NCBI GenBank assembly: GCA_039105265.1
Contig: JAPFFF010000012.1
Span: forward strand, 2,170,001-2,234,000
Reading direction: 5' to 3'
DNA: 64,000 nucleotides
Origin: Tritrichomonas musculus
Lineage: Eukaryota; Parabasalia; Tritrichomonadida; Tritrichomonadidae
In this document: positions 1 to 9,910 of the stretch, piece by piece
Numbering within the stretch: the stretch's first letter is position 1
Layout: every line of letters starts with the position of its first letter
Notes under the pieces: model-generated
The model's database searches: none
Seen by the model: the letters and a program-made list of their open reading frames with translations, nothing else
What the model was told of the DNA's origin: nothing
Translations under genes and position numbers: made by a program

Positions 1-2478
1 GGCGTTCGTGAACCACTTTACCTTGATGTCTGCGCTGCTCTTCAAAACCATCGTAACTGTGAAATTATTGGTGGACGTTATGGTATCGGAAGCAAAGATT
101 TCGCTCCACAACATGTTGATGCTGTCATGAAGAACCTTGTTGCCCCAATTTGCAAAGATGGCTTCACAGTTGGTATTCCAAACCCAGAAACAGAACTTCC
201 AGTTGGTCCTCCAAAGGATAACCTTCCTTCCAGCACTAAACAATGCCTCTTCTGGGGTCTTGGTGCCGATGGTACAGTTGGTGCTAACAAACAAGCCATC
301 AAACTTATCGTTTCCAACACTAAGCTTTATGGTCAAGCATACTTCGCTTATGATGCTCACAAATCTGGTGGTCTTACAACTTCTCACCTTCGTTTTGGTG
401 AATCCCCAATTGATGCTCCATACTATGTTCAACAAGCTGATTACATTGCATGCCACAATCCAGCTTATCTTAAGAAATTTGACATGGTTCATTCCCTCAA
501 GCAAAACGGAACATTCGTTGTAAATATTGCTGCAGATACTAATTTCGAAGAAGCATTTCCAAATTCATTAAAGAAGAAGCTTGCTGAAAAGAATGCTAAA
601 GTTTATTATGTTGATGCAACAGCACTTTCATACAAACTTGGTATCCCAGGACGTATCAACATGATCATGCAAACCGTTTTCTTCGGACTTGCTCAAGTTA
701 TTCCAACTGAGAAATGCATTCCACTTCTCAAACAATCAATTGCTAAACAATATGCTCGTAAGGGTAAGGAAGTTATTTCAAAGAACCAGGCTGCCGTTGA
801 TGAAGCTCTTCAAGGAATTCATGAACTCAAATATGACCGTTCTAAATGGCTCGCTGTTACTCCAGAACATAAAGAACCAAAGGATGGATTCGACAAGATC
901 ATTCAGGCATCTCTTGAAAACCGTGGTGATGAAATCTCTGTTGATGAAATCTCAGATTATACTTATGCACCAGCTGGTACCGCCAAGAAAGAAAAGCGTG
1001 GCGTTGCAGTTTATGTTCCAGCATGGGATTCAAAGAAATGCATCCAATGCAACACTTGCTCAATTTGCTGCCCACACGCTGTTATTCGTCCATATCTTCT
1101 TACTGAGGCTGAAACTCACGGACTCACAACACTAAAGGCAAAGGGCAAAGAACTCAAAGGCCTTAATTTCCGTATCCAAATCTCCCCAATGGATTGCACT
1201 GGCTGCGGTGTTTGCGCTGATGCATGCCCAGGAAAGGCTCTCACAATGGTTCCAATTGGAAAGGTTTTAGAAGAAGAAAAGAAGAACTTCGAAACCTGCG
1301 AAGCAGCAACAAACAAGGGACATCTTGTTAAGCCAAATAATGTTCGTAACTCACAATTCCAATTACCACTCCTTGAATACAATGGTGCATGCCCAGGTTG
1401 CGGTGAACCAGCTATCATAAAACTCCTTACACAACTTTATGGTGACCAACTTTACCTTGCTGCTGCCACAGGATGCGACCTTATCTGGAGTGCTACATAT
1501 CCATTCAACGCATATTGCGCAAACGAAAGAGGCCATGGTCCAGCTTGGGCTAACTCCCTCTTCGAAGATAACGCAGAATTCGGTTTTGGTGTTTACAATG
1601 CTGTCGTTGCTCGTCGTGAACAAGTCAAACCAGTTATTGAACGCCTTCTCAGTGGTAACAAAGTTACTGGAGAATGTGCAACCCTCCTTCGTCAACTTCT
1701 TGATCATTACCATGACAAGAAACAAACAGCAGAAATTTCATGGAAGCTTCAACCACTTATCAAAGCACTTCCAGATGACAATGGCGATTTAACACGTCTT
1801 AAGTCAAACGCAGATGTTCTTGCTGAGAAAACCGTCTGGATCATGGGAGGAGACGGTTGGGCTTATGATATTGGTTATGGCGGTCTCGATCATGTTCTTG
1901 CATCAGGACAAAACGTAAAAGTTATTGTTCTTGATACTGAAGTTTACTCCAACACTGGTGGTCAATGCTCAAAGGCTACCCAACGTGCAGCTGTTGCTAA
2001 CTTTGCAGCTGCTGGTTATCCAAAGGCTAAGAAAGATCTTGCTGCAATTGCTATCACATACAAGAACATCTACACAGCAAGCACATGCATTGTTGCTAAC
2101 CCAGCTCATGCATTGAAATGCCTTATCGAAGCAGAAGAATATGATGGTCCAGCTCTCGTTATCAACTATTCACCATGCATTAACCATGGTGTTAAGAAGG
2201 GACTTGGAATTACACCACATCACTGCCAAGATCTCGTTAGAGATGGTTATATCGTTCTCTTCCGTTATGATCCACGCCGTGTTAAGGAAGGTAAGCCAGG
2301 ACTTCAACTAGATTCCAAACAACCAAAGTGGGATCTTACTCCACTTACCAAACTCGAAAACCGTTTCGCATCCCTTGCAGATCTTTATCCAAAGGAGGCC
2401 AAGATCAAATATCCACAACTTCAACAAGATCTTAAGGATCGTTACAACTATTACCTTGATCTTTCAAAGAAGAAATAA
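1..2478 (+). CDS. Pyruvate:ferredoxin oxidoreductase, C-terminal about 825 residues (5' end outside window)
   Basis: The reading frame is open from base 1 (it begins GVREPLYLDVCAAL), so the gene starts before the window; family members are about 1,150-1,200 residues. PFOR oxidatively decarboxylates pyruvate to acetyl-CoA and reduces ferredoxin; in trichomonads it acts in the hydrogenosome. Visible in order: domain II/III sequence; two ferredoxin-type [4Fe-4S] motifs (CIQCNTCSICCPHA near 1039-1083 and CTGCGVCADACPG near 1198-1236); the CPGCGEPA motif near 1390, which contributes Cys to the proximal cluster; and the thiamine-diphosphate site GDGWAYDIGYGGLD near 1850-1892 followed by NTGGQCSKAT. 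The codon choice is less AT-rich than in neighbouring genes, as expected for strong expression. The targeting presequence cannot be seen. The stop is TAA at 2476-2478. Confidence 0.97.
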   Translation, partial: GVREPLYLDVCAALQNHRNCEIIGGRYGIGSKDFAPQHVDAVMKNLVAPICKDGFTVGIPNPETELPVGPPKDNLPSSTKQCLFWGLGADGTVGANKQAIKLIVSNTKLYGQAYFAYDAHKSGGLTTSHLRFGESPIDAPYYVQQADYIACHNPAYLKKFDMVHSLKQNGTFVVNIAADTNFEEAFPNSLKKKLAEKNAKVYYVDATALSYKLGIPGRINMIMQTVFFGLAQVIPTEKCIPLLKQSIAKQYARKGKEVISKNQAAVDEALQGIHELKYDRSKWLAVTPEHKEPKDGFDKIIQASLENRGDEISVDEISDYTYAPAGTAKKEKRGVAVYVPAWDSKKCIQCNTCSICCPHAVIRPYLLTEAETHGLTTLKAKGKELKGLNFRIQISPMDCTGCGVCADACPGKALTMVPIGKVLEEEKKNFETCEAATNKGHLVKPNNVRNSQFQLPLLEYNGACPGCGEPAIIKLLTQLYGDQLYLAAATGCDLIWSATYPFNAYCANERGHGPAWANSLFEDNAEFGFGVYNAVVARREQVKPVIERLLSGNKVTGECATLLRQLLDHYHDKKQTAEISWKLQPLIKALPDDNGDLTRLKSNADVLAEKTVWIMGGDGWAYDIGYGGLDHVLASGQNVKVIVLDTEVYSNTGGQCSKATQRAAVANFAAAGYPKAKKDLAAIAITYKNIYTASTCIVANPAHALKCLIEAEEYDGPALVINYSPCINHGVKKGLGITPHHCQDLVRDGYIVLFRYDPRRVKEGKPGLQLDSKQPKWDLTPLTKLENRFASLADLYPKEAKIKYPQLQQDLKDRYNYYLDLSKKK

Positions 2479-2596
2479 GCGAATTGATTTAAAATTTACA
2501 ATGAGTAAAAAGTTCTAAAAAATTAAATATATATTTTTTTTCAATTTTTTTAATAATATAACAACCTAATACCGTTGTAAGATTATAATATATAAA

Positions 2597-4744
2597 TCAT
2601 ACAAAGCCAAAACCTTCATCTTGTCTAATTGCCAATGATACGTTCTTTTCTAGAGTTTTTTTGTCCTTATAATTTGGCAGGGTGAAGATATTGAAACATG
2701 TGTGACTGATAGGTAACCTTTTATCATCTTCTCCTTTTTGAATGACAAGCTTTAATTTACCTAATCCTCCGACAGGAGTTCTGTCTGTCCCTGTTGCAAA
2801 TTTTAAAAACATTTTTTTTTCTTCATTTGAAAACTTTTTGTTGAAAAGTTCCCAAAACCACTTTACTGGCTTTGATTCACTTGTGTAGCCATCGGTGTAT
2901 GTTGCACAGCGCTGGAGAGCAGCCCAATCTAGTACATCTTCCCCTGAGACCAAGATATCCATTTCTTCTGGCTCAAAAAGATGATAAGATTGTATATTAC
3001 AAGTAAGGTTGAAACCTTTTTTGAATGATTCAAATTGCGATTGAATACTATAATCGAGAACAAAGTTGACATAAGATTTGATGTATTCTTCAGCATTTGA
3101 GTTATTAACTTCTGTTGATGGATCAATGTCATTTCGAAGAGGACTAGTAATTTTTTCTCCATATTGATCGAGAGTTATTGAAAAATCTAGATAAAGAGAA
3201 GAGACATCTTCATTTCTTGCAACCATCTCATGAATTGATTGGAGACTTTTACCTATTGATGGATCAATTTGCATTAAATCAAAATATGTTAACATTTTGC
3301 TTGGATATAACAACTTTTTGTATACAACTAATGGAAAACGAATAGGGAGAACGATTGAGTTGTGTATTGCAAGACCGATTATTGCTCCAATTAAGTAGAA
3401 TGCACGATTGCCTTCAAATGAAAATTGATTAAACCAATGATATTTATTATTAACAACAGTAAACATTCCATAATCAGGCGAAAATAGTGATTCGGTAATG
3501 AGGTATAAAAATTCACGTGATGGACCACCAGCATCTACGGCACTCTCACCTTCAAATTCTACTCTCAATTTCTTTAAAAAATTCGCTGGATTTTGACGTG
3601 ACAATTGATCAATAGCATCATCTACCAAATGCGAACGACGAATATAAAGAGTTAAATATGGATCCCCGGAATCTTCGAGACGTATCATATTGAATATAAG
3701 TGTTCGAAATGCCATAAATCCCATCATTTGCTCAGACTCAATTTGGCATAAATTTGCTTTTGTTGTAAGTGATAAAATAAATGGCCTATCTAAAAGAGAT
3801 GCACGAGGACCTCCTCTGATTCTTGCTTGCTCTCTATTTAATTCTTCAACCAGATTTATAGATTCGTTAATATGATGATTGTAAAATATGTATGGAGGAA
3901 AAGGATTTTCTGAATAACCATTGGCTTCATGAAAAAGATACATTGTATCTAAAACATTTCTTATTTGAATCGAATGCACACTTGGATTTGGTTGAGTTGC
4001 AAAATAATTTGATATTACAAATTGCGAGTCACCAATGAGCTGATATCGTAAATTATTTAACAATGAAATCCATGAAATAAAAACTCTATATTGAATATCT
4101 GTCAAATTTCTGAAAATGTCTAAAAGTGGATTAAGTAGAGATTTCTGGCATTGCGGTGTCATAACTGCTGGGAAATAAAAAAGAATAAAAAGTGCACGTA
4201 TATTTGTAAAATAATTAAAAATACCTTGCCTTGATTTGATTAATTTGTTAGCTAGAGAACGAATAACACGAAGAAAATCTGAAGAAAATTCTGTGAGAGA
4301 AGATATTTTTGAAGAAAAATCTAACATTAATGAATCATCAATATTTGGATTTGTTATTGATAAAGGATATGAATTGTTCTTCATGATATTGGCAAAAAAC
4401 TCAAAATTTTTAAAATTATCCTCAATCGTAGACTTGATTTCTTCTAAAGAATAATCTTTTGTATCAACAAATTTATTAGCAAAATCAATAAACGAATCTT
4501 CTTTTTTTTTATTTTCTTCATCAATGACATATGAAGTAATTGACTGACATAAATATGGCTTAGAATTGTGGTTATGAGCAAATTTTTTTGCATATGACAT
4601 TAATTTTTCTTGAGGAACATTTGAAAAAATAAAACGACGGCAACGGGCGCAATATTGATTTGAACATTGAATTAAGTCACATCCTGATGTAAATTGATAA
4701 TAGTATGCTTTAATAAGATCGTTTTCATCTAGAATTTTGTTCAT
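2597..4744 (-). CDS. HECT-type E3 ubiquitin ligase with N-terminal AZUL zinc domain (UBE3A-like)
   Basis: The 715-residue protein starts at an ATG. Its first 65 residues match the AZUL zinc-binding domain of UBE3A/E6AP: the pattern KAYYYQFTSGC with Cys22, Cys27, Cys32 and a fourth Cys in KPYLC. Such a domain binds the proteasome subunit Rpn10 in animals. The C-terminal about 350 residues form a HECT domain: FEGESAVDAGGPSREFLYL near the start of the N-lobe, and a C-lobe ending with the catalytic Cys683 in SHTCFN followed by LPNY. HECT ligases accept ubiquitin on this Cys and pass it to substrates. The middle is rich in hydrophobic helices, as in UBE3A. The gene is divergent from the MATE gene at 5239 and convergent with PFOR, with 118 bp between the stops. 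The architecture argues for an E6AP orthologue rather than a generic HECT ligase. Confidence 0.93.
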   Translation of the reverse strand: MNKILDENDLIKAYYYQFTSGCDLIQCSNQYCARCRRFIFSNVPQEKLMSYAKKFAHNHNSKPYLCQSITSYVIDEENKKKEDSFIDFANKFVDTKDYSLEEIKSTIEDNFKNFEFFANIMKNNSYPLSITNPNIDDSLMLDFSSKISSLTEFSSDFLRVIRSLANKLIKSRQGIFNYFTNIRALFILFYFPAVMTPQCQKSLLNPLLDIFRNLTDIQYRVFISWISLLNNLRYQLIGDSQFVISNYFATQPNPSVHSIQIRNVLDTMYLFHEANGYSENPFPPYIFYNHHINESINLVEELNREQARIRGGPRASLLDRPFILSLTTKANLCQIESEQMMGFMAFRTLIFNMIRLEDSGDPYLTLYIRRSHLVDDAIDQLSRQNPANFLKKLRVEFEGESAVDAGGPSREFLYLITESLFSPDYGMFTVVNNKYHWFNQFSFEGNRAFYLIGAIIGLAIHNSIVLPIRFPLVVYKKLLYPSKMLTYFDLMQIDPSIGKSLQSIHEMVARNEDVSSLYLDFSITLDQYGEKITSPLRNDIDPSTEVNNSNAEEYIKSYVNFVLDYSIQSQFESFKKGFNLTCNIQSYHLFEPEEMDILVSGEDVLDWAALQRCATYTDGYTSESKPVKWFWELFNKKFSNEEKKMFLKFATGTDRTPVGGLGKLKLVIQKGEDDKRLPISHTCFNIFTLPNYKDKKTLEKNVSLAIRQDEGFGFV

Positions 4745-5238
4745 TTAGTATAAAATGAAATAAAAAAGAACTTTTGTTCAAAAATTCATTATCGTTATTA
4801 TTTCTGATTTTATTGAATTTTCAGTGCTAAATTTTTAATCATTTTAAAAAGTTACCATAAATAACGATAATAATTTATAAAATATAAAAAGATATACTAT
4901 TTGCCTTTTAAATATGGTAATAACTTTTCGAAATTATCATTATCTTAGGTTTTGGTTTTTTCATACTCAATTAAAATTTCAAATACATCAAACAATCAAT
5001 TTTTTCTAAAGATTTTAAATTTTGAAAGGAATCTGCTTAATAATGATCGAATTAATTGAAAACTTGAAAGTTATAAATAATAATGCTAATATATTTGTTC
5101 ATTGATTAAATAATTATTAAGCCACAAAAGAAATAAATTAATTGAAAACTTTTTCAAATTACATTCTATATTAACGATAAAATAAGATTTTAAACTTCAT
5201 ATTTTATATATTTTGGCTGAAATACTTTTTTTTATAGG
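4745..5238. other. AT-rich divergent intergenic region
   Basis: This 494-bp spacer lies between the divergent HECT (-) and MATE (+) genes, so it should hold both promoters. I see only AT-rich, low-complexity sequence, an initiator-like motif next to the HECT start (separate entry), and a TTCATATT motif at about 5194 upstream of the MATE start. No RNA gene or repeat is evident. Confidence 0.5.
4754..4758 (-). promoter_or_regulatory. Initiator-like motif before the HECT gene
   Basis: The minus strand reads TCATT about 10 nt upstream of the ATG at 4744. Trichomonad protein genes commonly use an initiator of the form TCAYW close to the start codon. The motif is short, so chance occurrence in AT-rich DNA is possible. 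Confidence 0.35.
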
Positions 5239-7434
5239 ATGAATCATCACAATGACAATCAAAAAAATGAAGATAGCAACATTAACAAACAAATCGAAAT
5301 ATTAAACAACGTAAATCATCATTCGAAAGATACTAACAACTTGGCTAATACCAAAAAAGCTCAAAATAAATACAATCCTAATGCTAATCCAAAAAATAAA
5401 ATTCATTCCTATTCAAAAAATAATAATAACAATTCTCATCATATTGCACACCAATCAATTTTGACTGATGATTATAATTCTCAAATTCCAATAATTACAG
5501 ATAATCCAATTCAGGAACCACATTCAATAAATGCAATTAATATTAGTTCAAATAGTCAAACTCATAATAATCCAAAAAATCAAATGAATTATCAAGGCTA
5601 TCATCAAAATATAAATTCCCAAAAAATGAGTGATAAGAATAATGATAATACATTAGATGTTAACAGTAATCTAGATAATATTTACGGTTTAGGCGATTAT
5701 ACTGATACTCAAAATAGAAATGAAAGCAATTCTCACCAACAAAATTTTGATAATAATAAATTACAGAATTCTAATGGCACTAATGTTTCCAATTTTGTAA
5801 ATAATACCATCAATATGCCACAAATTAATCGTAATATTATTCAAAATGATCAAAGTAGCAATAGTAGTAGTAATAATAATACAGATTCTTTAGCTATTAA
5901 CATAGAAAATGATCAAACTAAAAATTACTATGAAAATCTTCACGATCTCGACCGTGGAAAAGAGCTCTATGCTCTTTCTGGATTAACACCATTACCAACA
6001 GTTTTATATCTTTCAATTGGCCCTCTTCTCAACCAAATCACATCTATCATTGAAAGCTTTATTCAAACAATCTGGGTTTCAAAAGCAATTGGAAAGGAAG
6101 GAATGTCAGCTATTTCATCATATATGCCGTTTGAGAATATTTCACGTGCATTTGGACTTACAGCTGCTTGCTCTGGCAGTAATGCGGTTAGTGGCTTAAT
6201 TGCTACAAATAAAAGCGACAAGGAGGAAGGGAGTCAGGTTATTTCTGACTTGCTTAGAGTTTGCCTGATTATTGGTATTATCATTCCAGCAATCCTATGT
6301 CCACTTGTTGAAAAGGCAGTAAAATGGTTTGGAGCAAGCGAACAAGTTGTTAAGCTGGGGTTTAATTATATACTTCCAATTCTTATATGCACTTTTTTCA
6401 CTTGCATTTACCTAGGAATTACTGGATTTCTGGAAGGCGAAGGAAGACCTATTTTATACACAGTTATTACAATCTCAACTACTTTGATTAATATAGCTTT
6501 TCTCTGCCCTTTGTTTTTATTTGGATTTAATACAGGTATCGTCGGGGCTGGACTTGCAGAAGGCTTGTCACATGCCATATCAGGAACTGTATTGTTTACT
6601 CTTTATTTTACAGGTGCTTTTACAATTAAGCCAAAGTTTAACCATCTTTTTAAAAAGTTTTCACCACTTACTGGATCAGCTCTCAAAGCGTGCCTATCAC
6701 AAGGAACAGCAAATTTGGCATTATGCATACCAGCGATTTTGATCAGGAAACTTTTAGGTAAGCTATCAATTGATGAAGAAGATTACACAAATTCAGTTAC
6801 AGGCTTTCACGCGGTTACGAGGTACACACAAATTGTTGACAAAATTATTATTGCTTTTGTTACTGGGTACCTTCCAGCAGCTTCTTATGCTTATTCTACT
6901 AAAGATTACAAAAGATGGCTTTTTCTAACTTTACACGTAAATTGGCTCTGTTTTGCTTGGGGATCTTTTACATCTATTTTAACATTTGCAATTCCAAAAC
7001 ATTTGACAGAAGTTTTTTTGAAAGAAAATAATTATGTCAGCATTGCAGCTCCAATGATAAAGATTGCAAATTCTGGTGGCTTCTTTGCATTTGCAGAATA
7101 TACAGTTGGAAATATGCTACGTTCTCTCAAGATGGGTTTAATGGCAGCAATCATGGGAACATTAGTTAATATAATTGCTATTTTCGGCTTTTCGTTACTC
7201 TTATATCATACTAACAAAAAAAATCCAGAAAGACTCATGTATGCATATCCATGCTCGAATTTATTTGGTTTGGTAGTTGCAGGAGCATTTATCGCCTATC
7301 CAGCCTATAAACTTTATAAAGAATGGAAATTTTTTGAAGAAAACAGCATTGAAAATAATGATGATGAAGAAGCTGACAAACAATCTCGCCCTCTTCCACG
7401 GATAGAAGTGGCAAATGTTGATACTATGATTTGA
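5239..7434 (+). CDS. MATE-family multidrug/toxin extrusion transporter with long Asn-rich N-terminus
   Basis: The protein has 731 residues. Residues 1 to about 230 are a hydrophilic Asn/His/Gln-rich leader with runs such as NNNNN, absent from most MATE proteins and probably cytosolic and disordered. From about residue 235 (LYALSGLTPLPTVLYLSIGPLLNQI) there is a typical MATE core with about 12 hydrophobic segments. Family signatures include the N-terminal half around GKEGMSAISSYMPFENI and the second half around GYLPAASYAY and GGFFAFAEYTVGNMLRSL. MATE proteins export cationic compounds in exchange for H+ or Na+. The C-terminus PLPRIEVANVDTMI resembles the tail of the second MATE gene at the right end of the window. 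The start ATG at 5239 follows TTTATAGG; no in-frame alternative is needed. Confidence 0.92.
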   Translation: MNHHNDNQKNEDSNINKQIEILNNVNHHSKDTNNLANTKKAQNKYNPNANPKNKIHSYSKNNNNNSHHIAHQSILTDDYNSQIPIITDNPIQEPHSINAINISSNSQTHNNPKNQMNYQGYHQNINSQKMSDKNNDNTLDVNSNLDNIYGLGDYTDTQNRNESNSHQQNFDNNKLQNSNGTNVSNFVNNTINMPQINRNIIQNDQSSNSSSNNNTDSLAINIENDQTKNYYENLHDLDRGKELYALSGLTPLPTVLYLSIGPLLNQITSIIESFIQTIWVSKAIGKEGMSAISSYMPFENISRAFGLTAACSGSNAVSGLIATNKSDKEEGSQVISDLLRVCLIIGIIIPAILCPLVEKAVKWFGASEQVVKLGFNYILPILICTFFTCIYLGITGFLEGEGRPILYTVITISTTLINIAFLCPLFLFGFNTGIVGAGLAEGLSHAISGTVLFTLYFTGAFTIKPKFNHLFKKFSPLTGSALKACLSQGTANLALCIPAILIRKLLGKLSIDEEDYTNSVTGFHAVTRYTQIVDKIIIAFVTGYLPAASYAYSTKDYKRWLFLTLHVNWLCFAWGSFTSILTFAIPKHLTEVFLKENNYVSIAAPMIKIANSGGFFAFAEYTVGNMLRSLKMGLMAAIMGTLVNIIAIFGFSLLLYHTNKKNPERLMYAYPCSNLFGLVVAGAFIAYPAYKLYKEWKFFEENSIENNDDEEADKQSRPLPRIEVANVDTMI

Positions 7435-7864
7435 TATCTTGTTATATATTATTTATTTGTTTAATTGTATTTGCTATGTTATTTATATTTGTTTTTATTA
7501 AACTTTGTTTGAAATTTAATTTTTTGCTATACTTTATTTTGTACTTCTTATTTATATTTAAAATCTAAAAAAACATAACTAAACTGCCTAAATAAAGTGA
7601 AAATGATTATTTTCATCATATTACAAATATCTTTTTTCCCTCATCAAATCTTTTTTTTTAAGAATTAACATTCATTAATTTAAAAAAGCTTCAAAAATCT
7701 TAAAACACGTTTTAAAACGTGTTAAAAATTGTTATTAAGTATAAGAAATCATGACTTATATATAAGTATATTTTAATATAAAACATTGTGCTTTTACAAT
7801 CTCTAATTACAAAAATGTTGCTCAGTAAAATGTTACACCGTTTTTAAATCAACAAACTTAAAGT
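7435..7864. other. AT-rich convergent intergenic region with a short palindrome
   Basis: This spacer lies between the 3' ends of the MATE gene (+) and the ankyrin gene (-). It contains a perfect 20-bp palindrome at 7704-7723 (AACACG, four T, four A, CGTGTT), which could form a hairpin in transcripts from either side. Nothing else stands out. Confidence 0.45.
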
Positions 7865-7985
7865 TCATTGTATGAATTTCTTAATAATTTCTGCAGTATC
7901 CAAATGCTCAAATGCCAATGCAATGTCGAGTGGAGTTTTATAAATGAAATAATGAAAATGTTATCCAATTAAAAGATAAATTTGT
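7865..7985 (-). other. 49-nt insertion (7937-7985) plus displaced ankyrin C-terminal tail (7865-7936)
   Basis: On the minus strand, 7936-7865 encodes TPLDIALAFEH...IIKKFIQ followed by TGA, a standard ankyrin repeat ending. The upstream frame stops making sense after NGST. Joining base 7986 directly to 7936 gives the expected NGSTPLDIALAFEH. The intervening 49 nt (7937-7985) are AT-rich, shift the frame (49 = 3 x 16 + 1) and introduce the stop used by the gene above. They lack GT...AG ends; only the dinucleotide AC is shared at the junctions. This is either a small insertion in a gene that has lost its end, or an unrecognised non-canonical intron. Confidence 0.72.
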
Positions 7986-9644
7986 GGAACCATTCTTCTT
8001 ACTAAAAACGTCATTTGGCAAATTCTTCACACACGAATAATCAAAAATGTAGTTAATTCCGCATCTAGCTGCATAATGAAATAAATTTTCATTAGAATTG
8101 TCTTCAGTTTTTGGGTCAATTATTTCATTTTCAAGTATGAATTTAAGAATGTCATGAGCCATGTTGTTGCATGCCATGTGCAAGATATTTTGACCATGAA
8201 TATTAACAGCGTTAACGTTCACCAAAAATTTTTTTAAATCTTGATGGTGAATAAAAGAAGCATTTGATTTCGAAATGAACAATTTAAACATCTCAAAATG
8301 CTGAAATAAAACAGACCAATGAAGAGGCGCTGTCCCTGTAAAATCAACAACGTTCACGTCAATGAAAACTTGATGATCAATTCGAAATTCATCACTGAGG
8401 AAAAAATTTGCAACTTTAAATAGTTGATTCGAAGCAACCAAATGAAGAATGGCGAGACCGTTGAAAGCAGGAATGCCATTCAATATTTTATTCAGATCAA
8501 AAAGTGGCCTTTTTTGAATACTGGCGGTTTTTTGATCGTAATTAATTGAAAATACATTATCAAAGAAAATGAAACGTAAAACATTTATTCTTTCTTTAAA
8601 AACAGATTCAATTAAAATATTCGTTTTTATCGATGATTGCGAAAGATCAAATTGTAATGAATCACTGACGTAATTCAAAACTAGCGTATTTCCACAATCA
8701 GCAGCAAAAAAAACGACTTTTAGAAAATCTTTTTTATTCAATTCAAAAAGACGTTTACAATTATCACAGAAAAATTTATAATTGTAACAATGAATGGATA
8801 CAAGTAGCTCATTCAAACCAATCTCAAATTCACACGTCTCAATCAAATATTCAATCAATTCAAATCGAAAAAATCGAATCGCAGCCATCAATGAAAATTT
8901 CTCATTTCGAATGAATTCATCTAAAATGTGAATTATTTCATAATTGCCACCTGCAATGGCACATAAGACTAATTCATTAGGAACTCCTTCATCGTCTCCT
9001 TTTCTGTTCATCCACAAATATTTGAAAATGCGAAGTGATCCACAAAATGCTGAAAAAGAAATAAAGTGAATTTGATTGACGTTTATTTTTGAAAAATAGC
9101 CAAGAGGATTGACTGATGGACAGGTGACATATGACGATGATAAGTCTTTGTTTGTCCGTGATATTAAAGTTTGAAAAGTGTCGATGTCGTCTTCACGAAT
9201 CGACTTTTCAAATAAATCATTTGAAAAATAACGTGGATTGTATCGATATGGAGTTGGATAAGTGCCAGATAAATGGTCCATGCGTCTTATTTCATCACTT
9301 GTTTTGTTTATTCCAAGATGATATAACGCAATCTCATTAAACATGAAAATGCTAATAATTTCATTTTCATCTTCAAAAAAGTATTTTTCTTGATAATCTT
9401 CTTTGAAATATAAAAGGACTTTTTTATATAAACTATCTTTAAATGGTCGTGATTCCATAATAAAATTTAGAGATAGAAGTAAAATATAATAAAAATCTTT
9501 ATTTGAAACAAAAATTGATGATGTTATTAATTCAAGAATTTCATCGATATTGGATTGATTGAGACTCAGGAGATTTGATTCTATTTCATTAAATTTATTG
9601 ATTAATTCAGATATATCGTGAAATAATATTATATTCGGTTTCAT
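7938..9644 (-). CDS. Ankyrin-repeat protein, trichomonad type, disrupted at its C-terminus
   Basis: I use the ATG at 9644 (MKPNIILFHDISEL). The frame is open a further 9 codons to a TTG at 9671, which is unlikely as a start. The predicted 568 residues have a helical N-terminal half with weak ankyrin-like units, typical of the large trichomonad family with a DUF3447-like region. Clearer repeats follow: GLAILHLVASNQLFKVANFFL, FTGTAPLHWSVLFQHFEMF, HGQNILHMACNNMAHDILKF and NENLFHYAARCGINYIF. The reading frame ends at 7938 inside what should be the last repeat, just after KKNGST. The missing end of that repeat lies downstream in another frame (see 7865-7985). The function is unknown beyond protein binding. 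Confidence 0.82.
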   Translation of the reverse strand: MKPNIILFHDISELINKFNEIESNLLSLNQSNIDEILELITSSIFVSNKDFYYILLLSLNFIMESRPFKDSLYKKVLLYFKEDYQEKYFFEDENEIISIFMFNEIALYHLGINKTSDEIRRMDHLSGTYPTPYRYNPRYFSNDLFEKSIREDDIDTFQTLISRTNKDLSSSYVTCPSVNPLGYFSKINVNQIHFISFSAFCGSLRIFKYLWMNRKGDDEGVPNELVLCAIAGGNYEIIHILDEFIRNEKFSLMAAIRFFRFELIEYLIETCEFEIGLNELLVSIHCYNYKFFCDNCKRLFELNKKDFLKVVFFAADCGNTLVLNYVSDSLQFDLSQSSIKTNILIESVFKERINVLRFIFFDNVFSINYDQKTASIQKRPLFDLNKILNGIPAFNGLAILHLVASNQLFKVANFFLSDEFRIDHQVFIDVNVVDFTGTAPLHWSVLFQHFEMFKLFISKSNASFIHHQDLKKFLVNVNAVNIHGQNILHMACNNMAHDILKFILENEIIDPKTEDNSNENLFHYAARCGINYIFDYSCVKNLPNDVFSKKNGSTNLSFNWITFSLFHL

Positions 9645-9910
9645 TAAAAAATTGTGGTTGGGTTTATTCAATTTTGGGTAAAAAAAAATAGTGATATCTT
9701 TTGTTCCAATTGTGAAATAATAAATAAACTACCATCATTAACTATTGTAACATCAATTCAATCAAATAAATAGCAGCATTACAAATTAGAAAAAAAAGAA
9801 GAAGAATATATTTATATAATCTTTCTTTTTAGTTAAATAATAAATTAAAATTGAATTCTACAACTTTTGCTCAAAAAATTCATTGTAATGATTAAAAATG
9901 GTATCAACTT

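Noticed and set aside
7937-7985. Canonical GT-AG intron in the ankyrin gene
   Set aside because: Neither the exact segment nor any nearby shift has GT at the donor and AG at the acceptor side.
9645-9671. TTG start for the ankyrin protein
   Set aside because: An ATG follows nine codons later and TTG initiation is not expected in this kind of genome.
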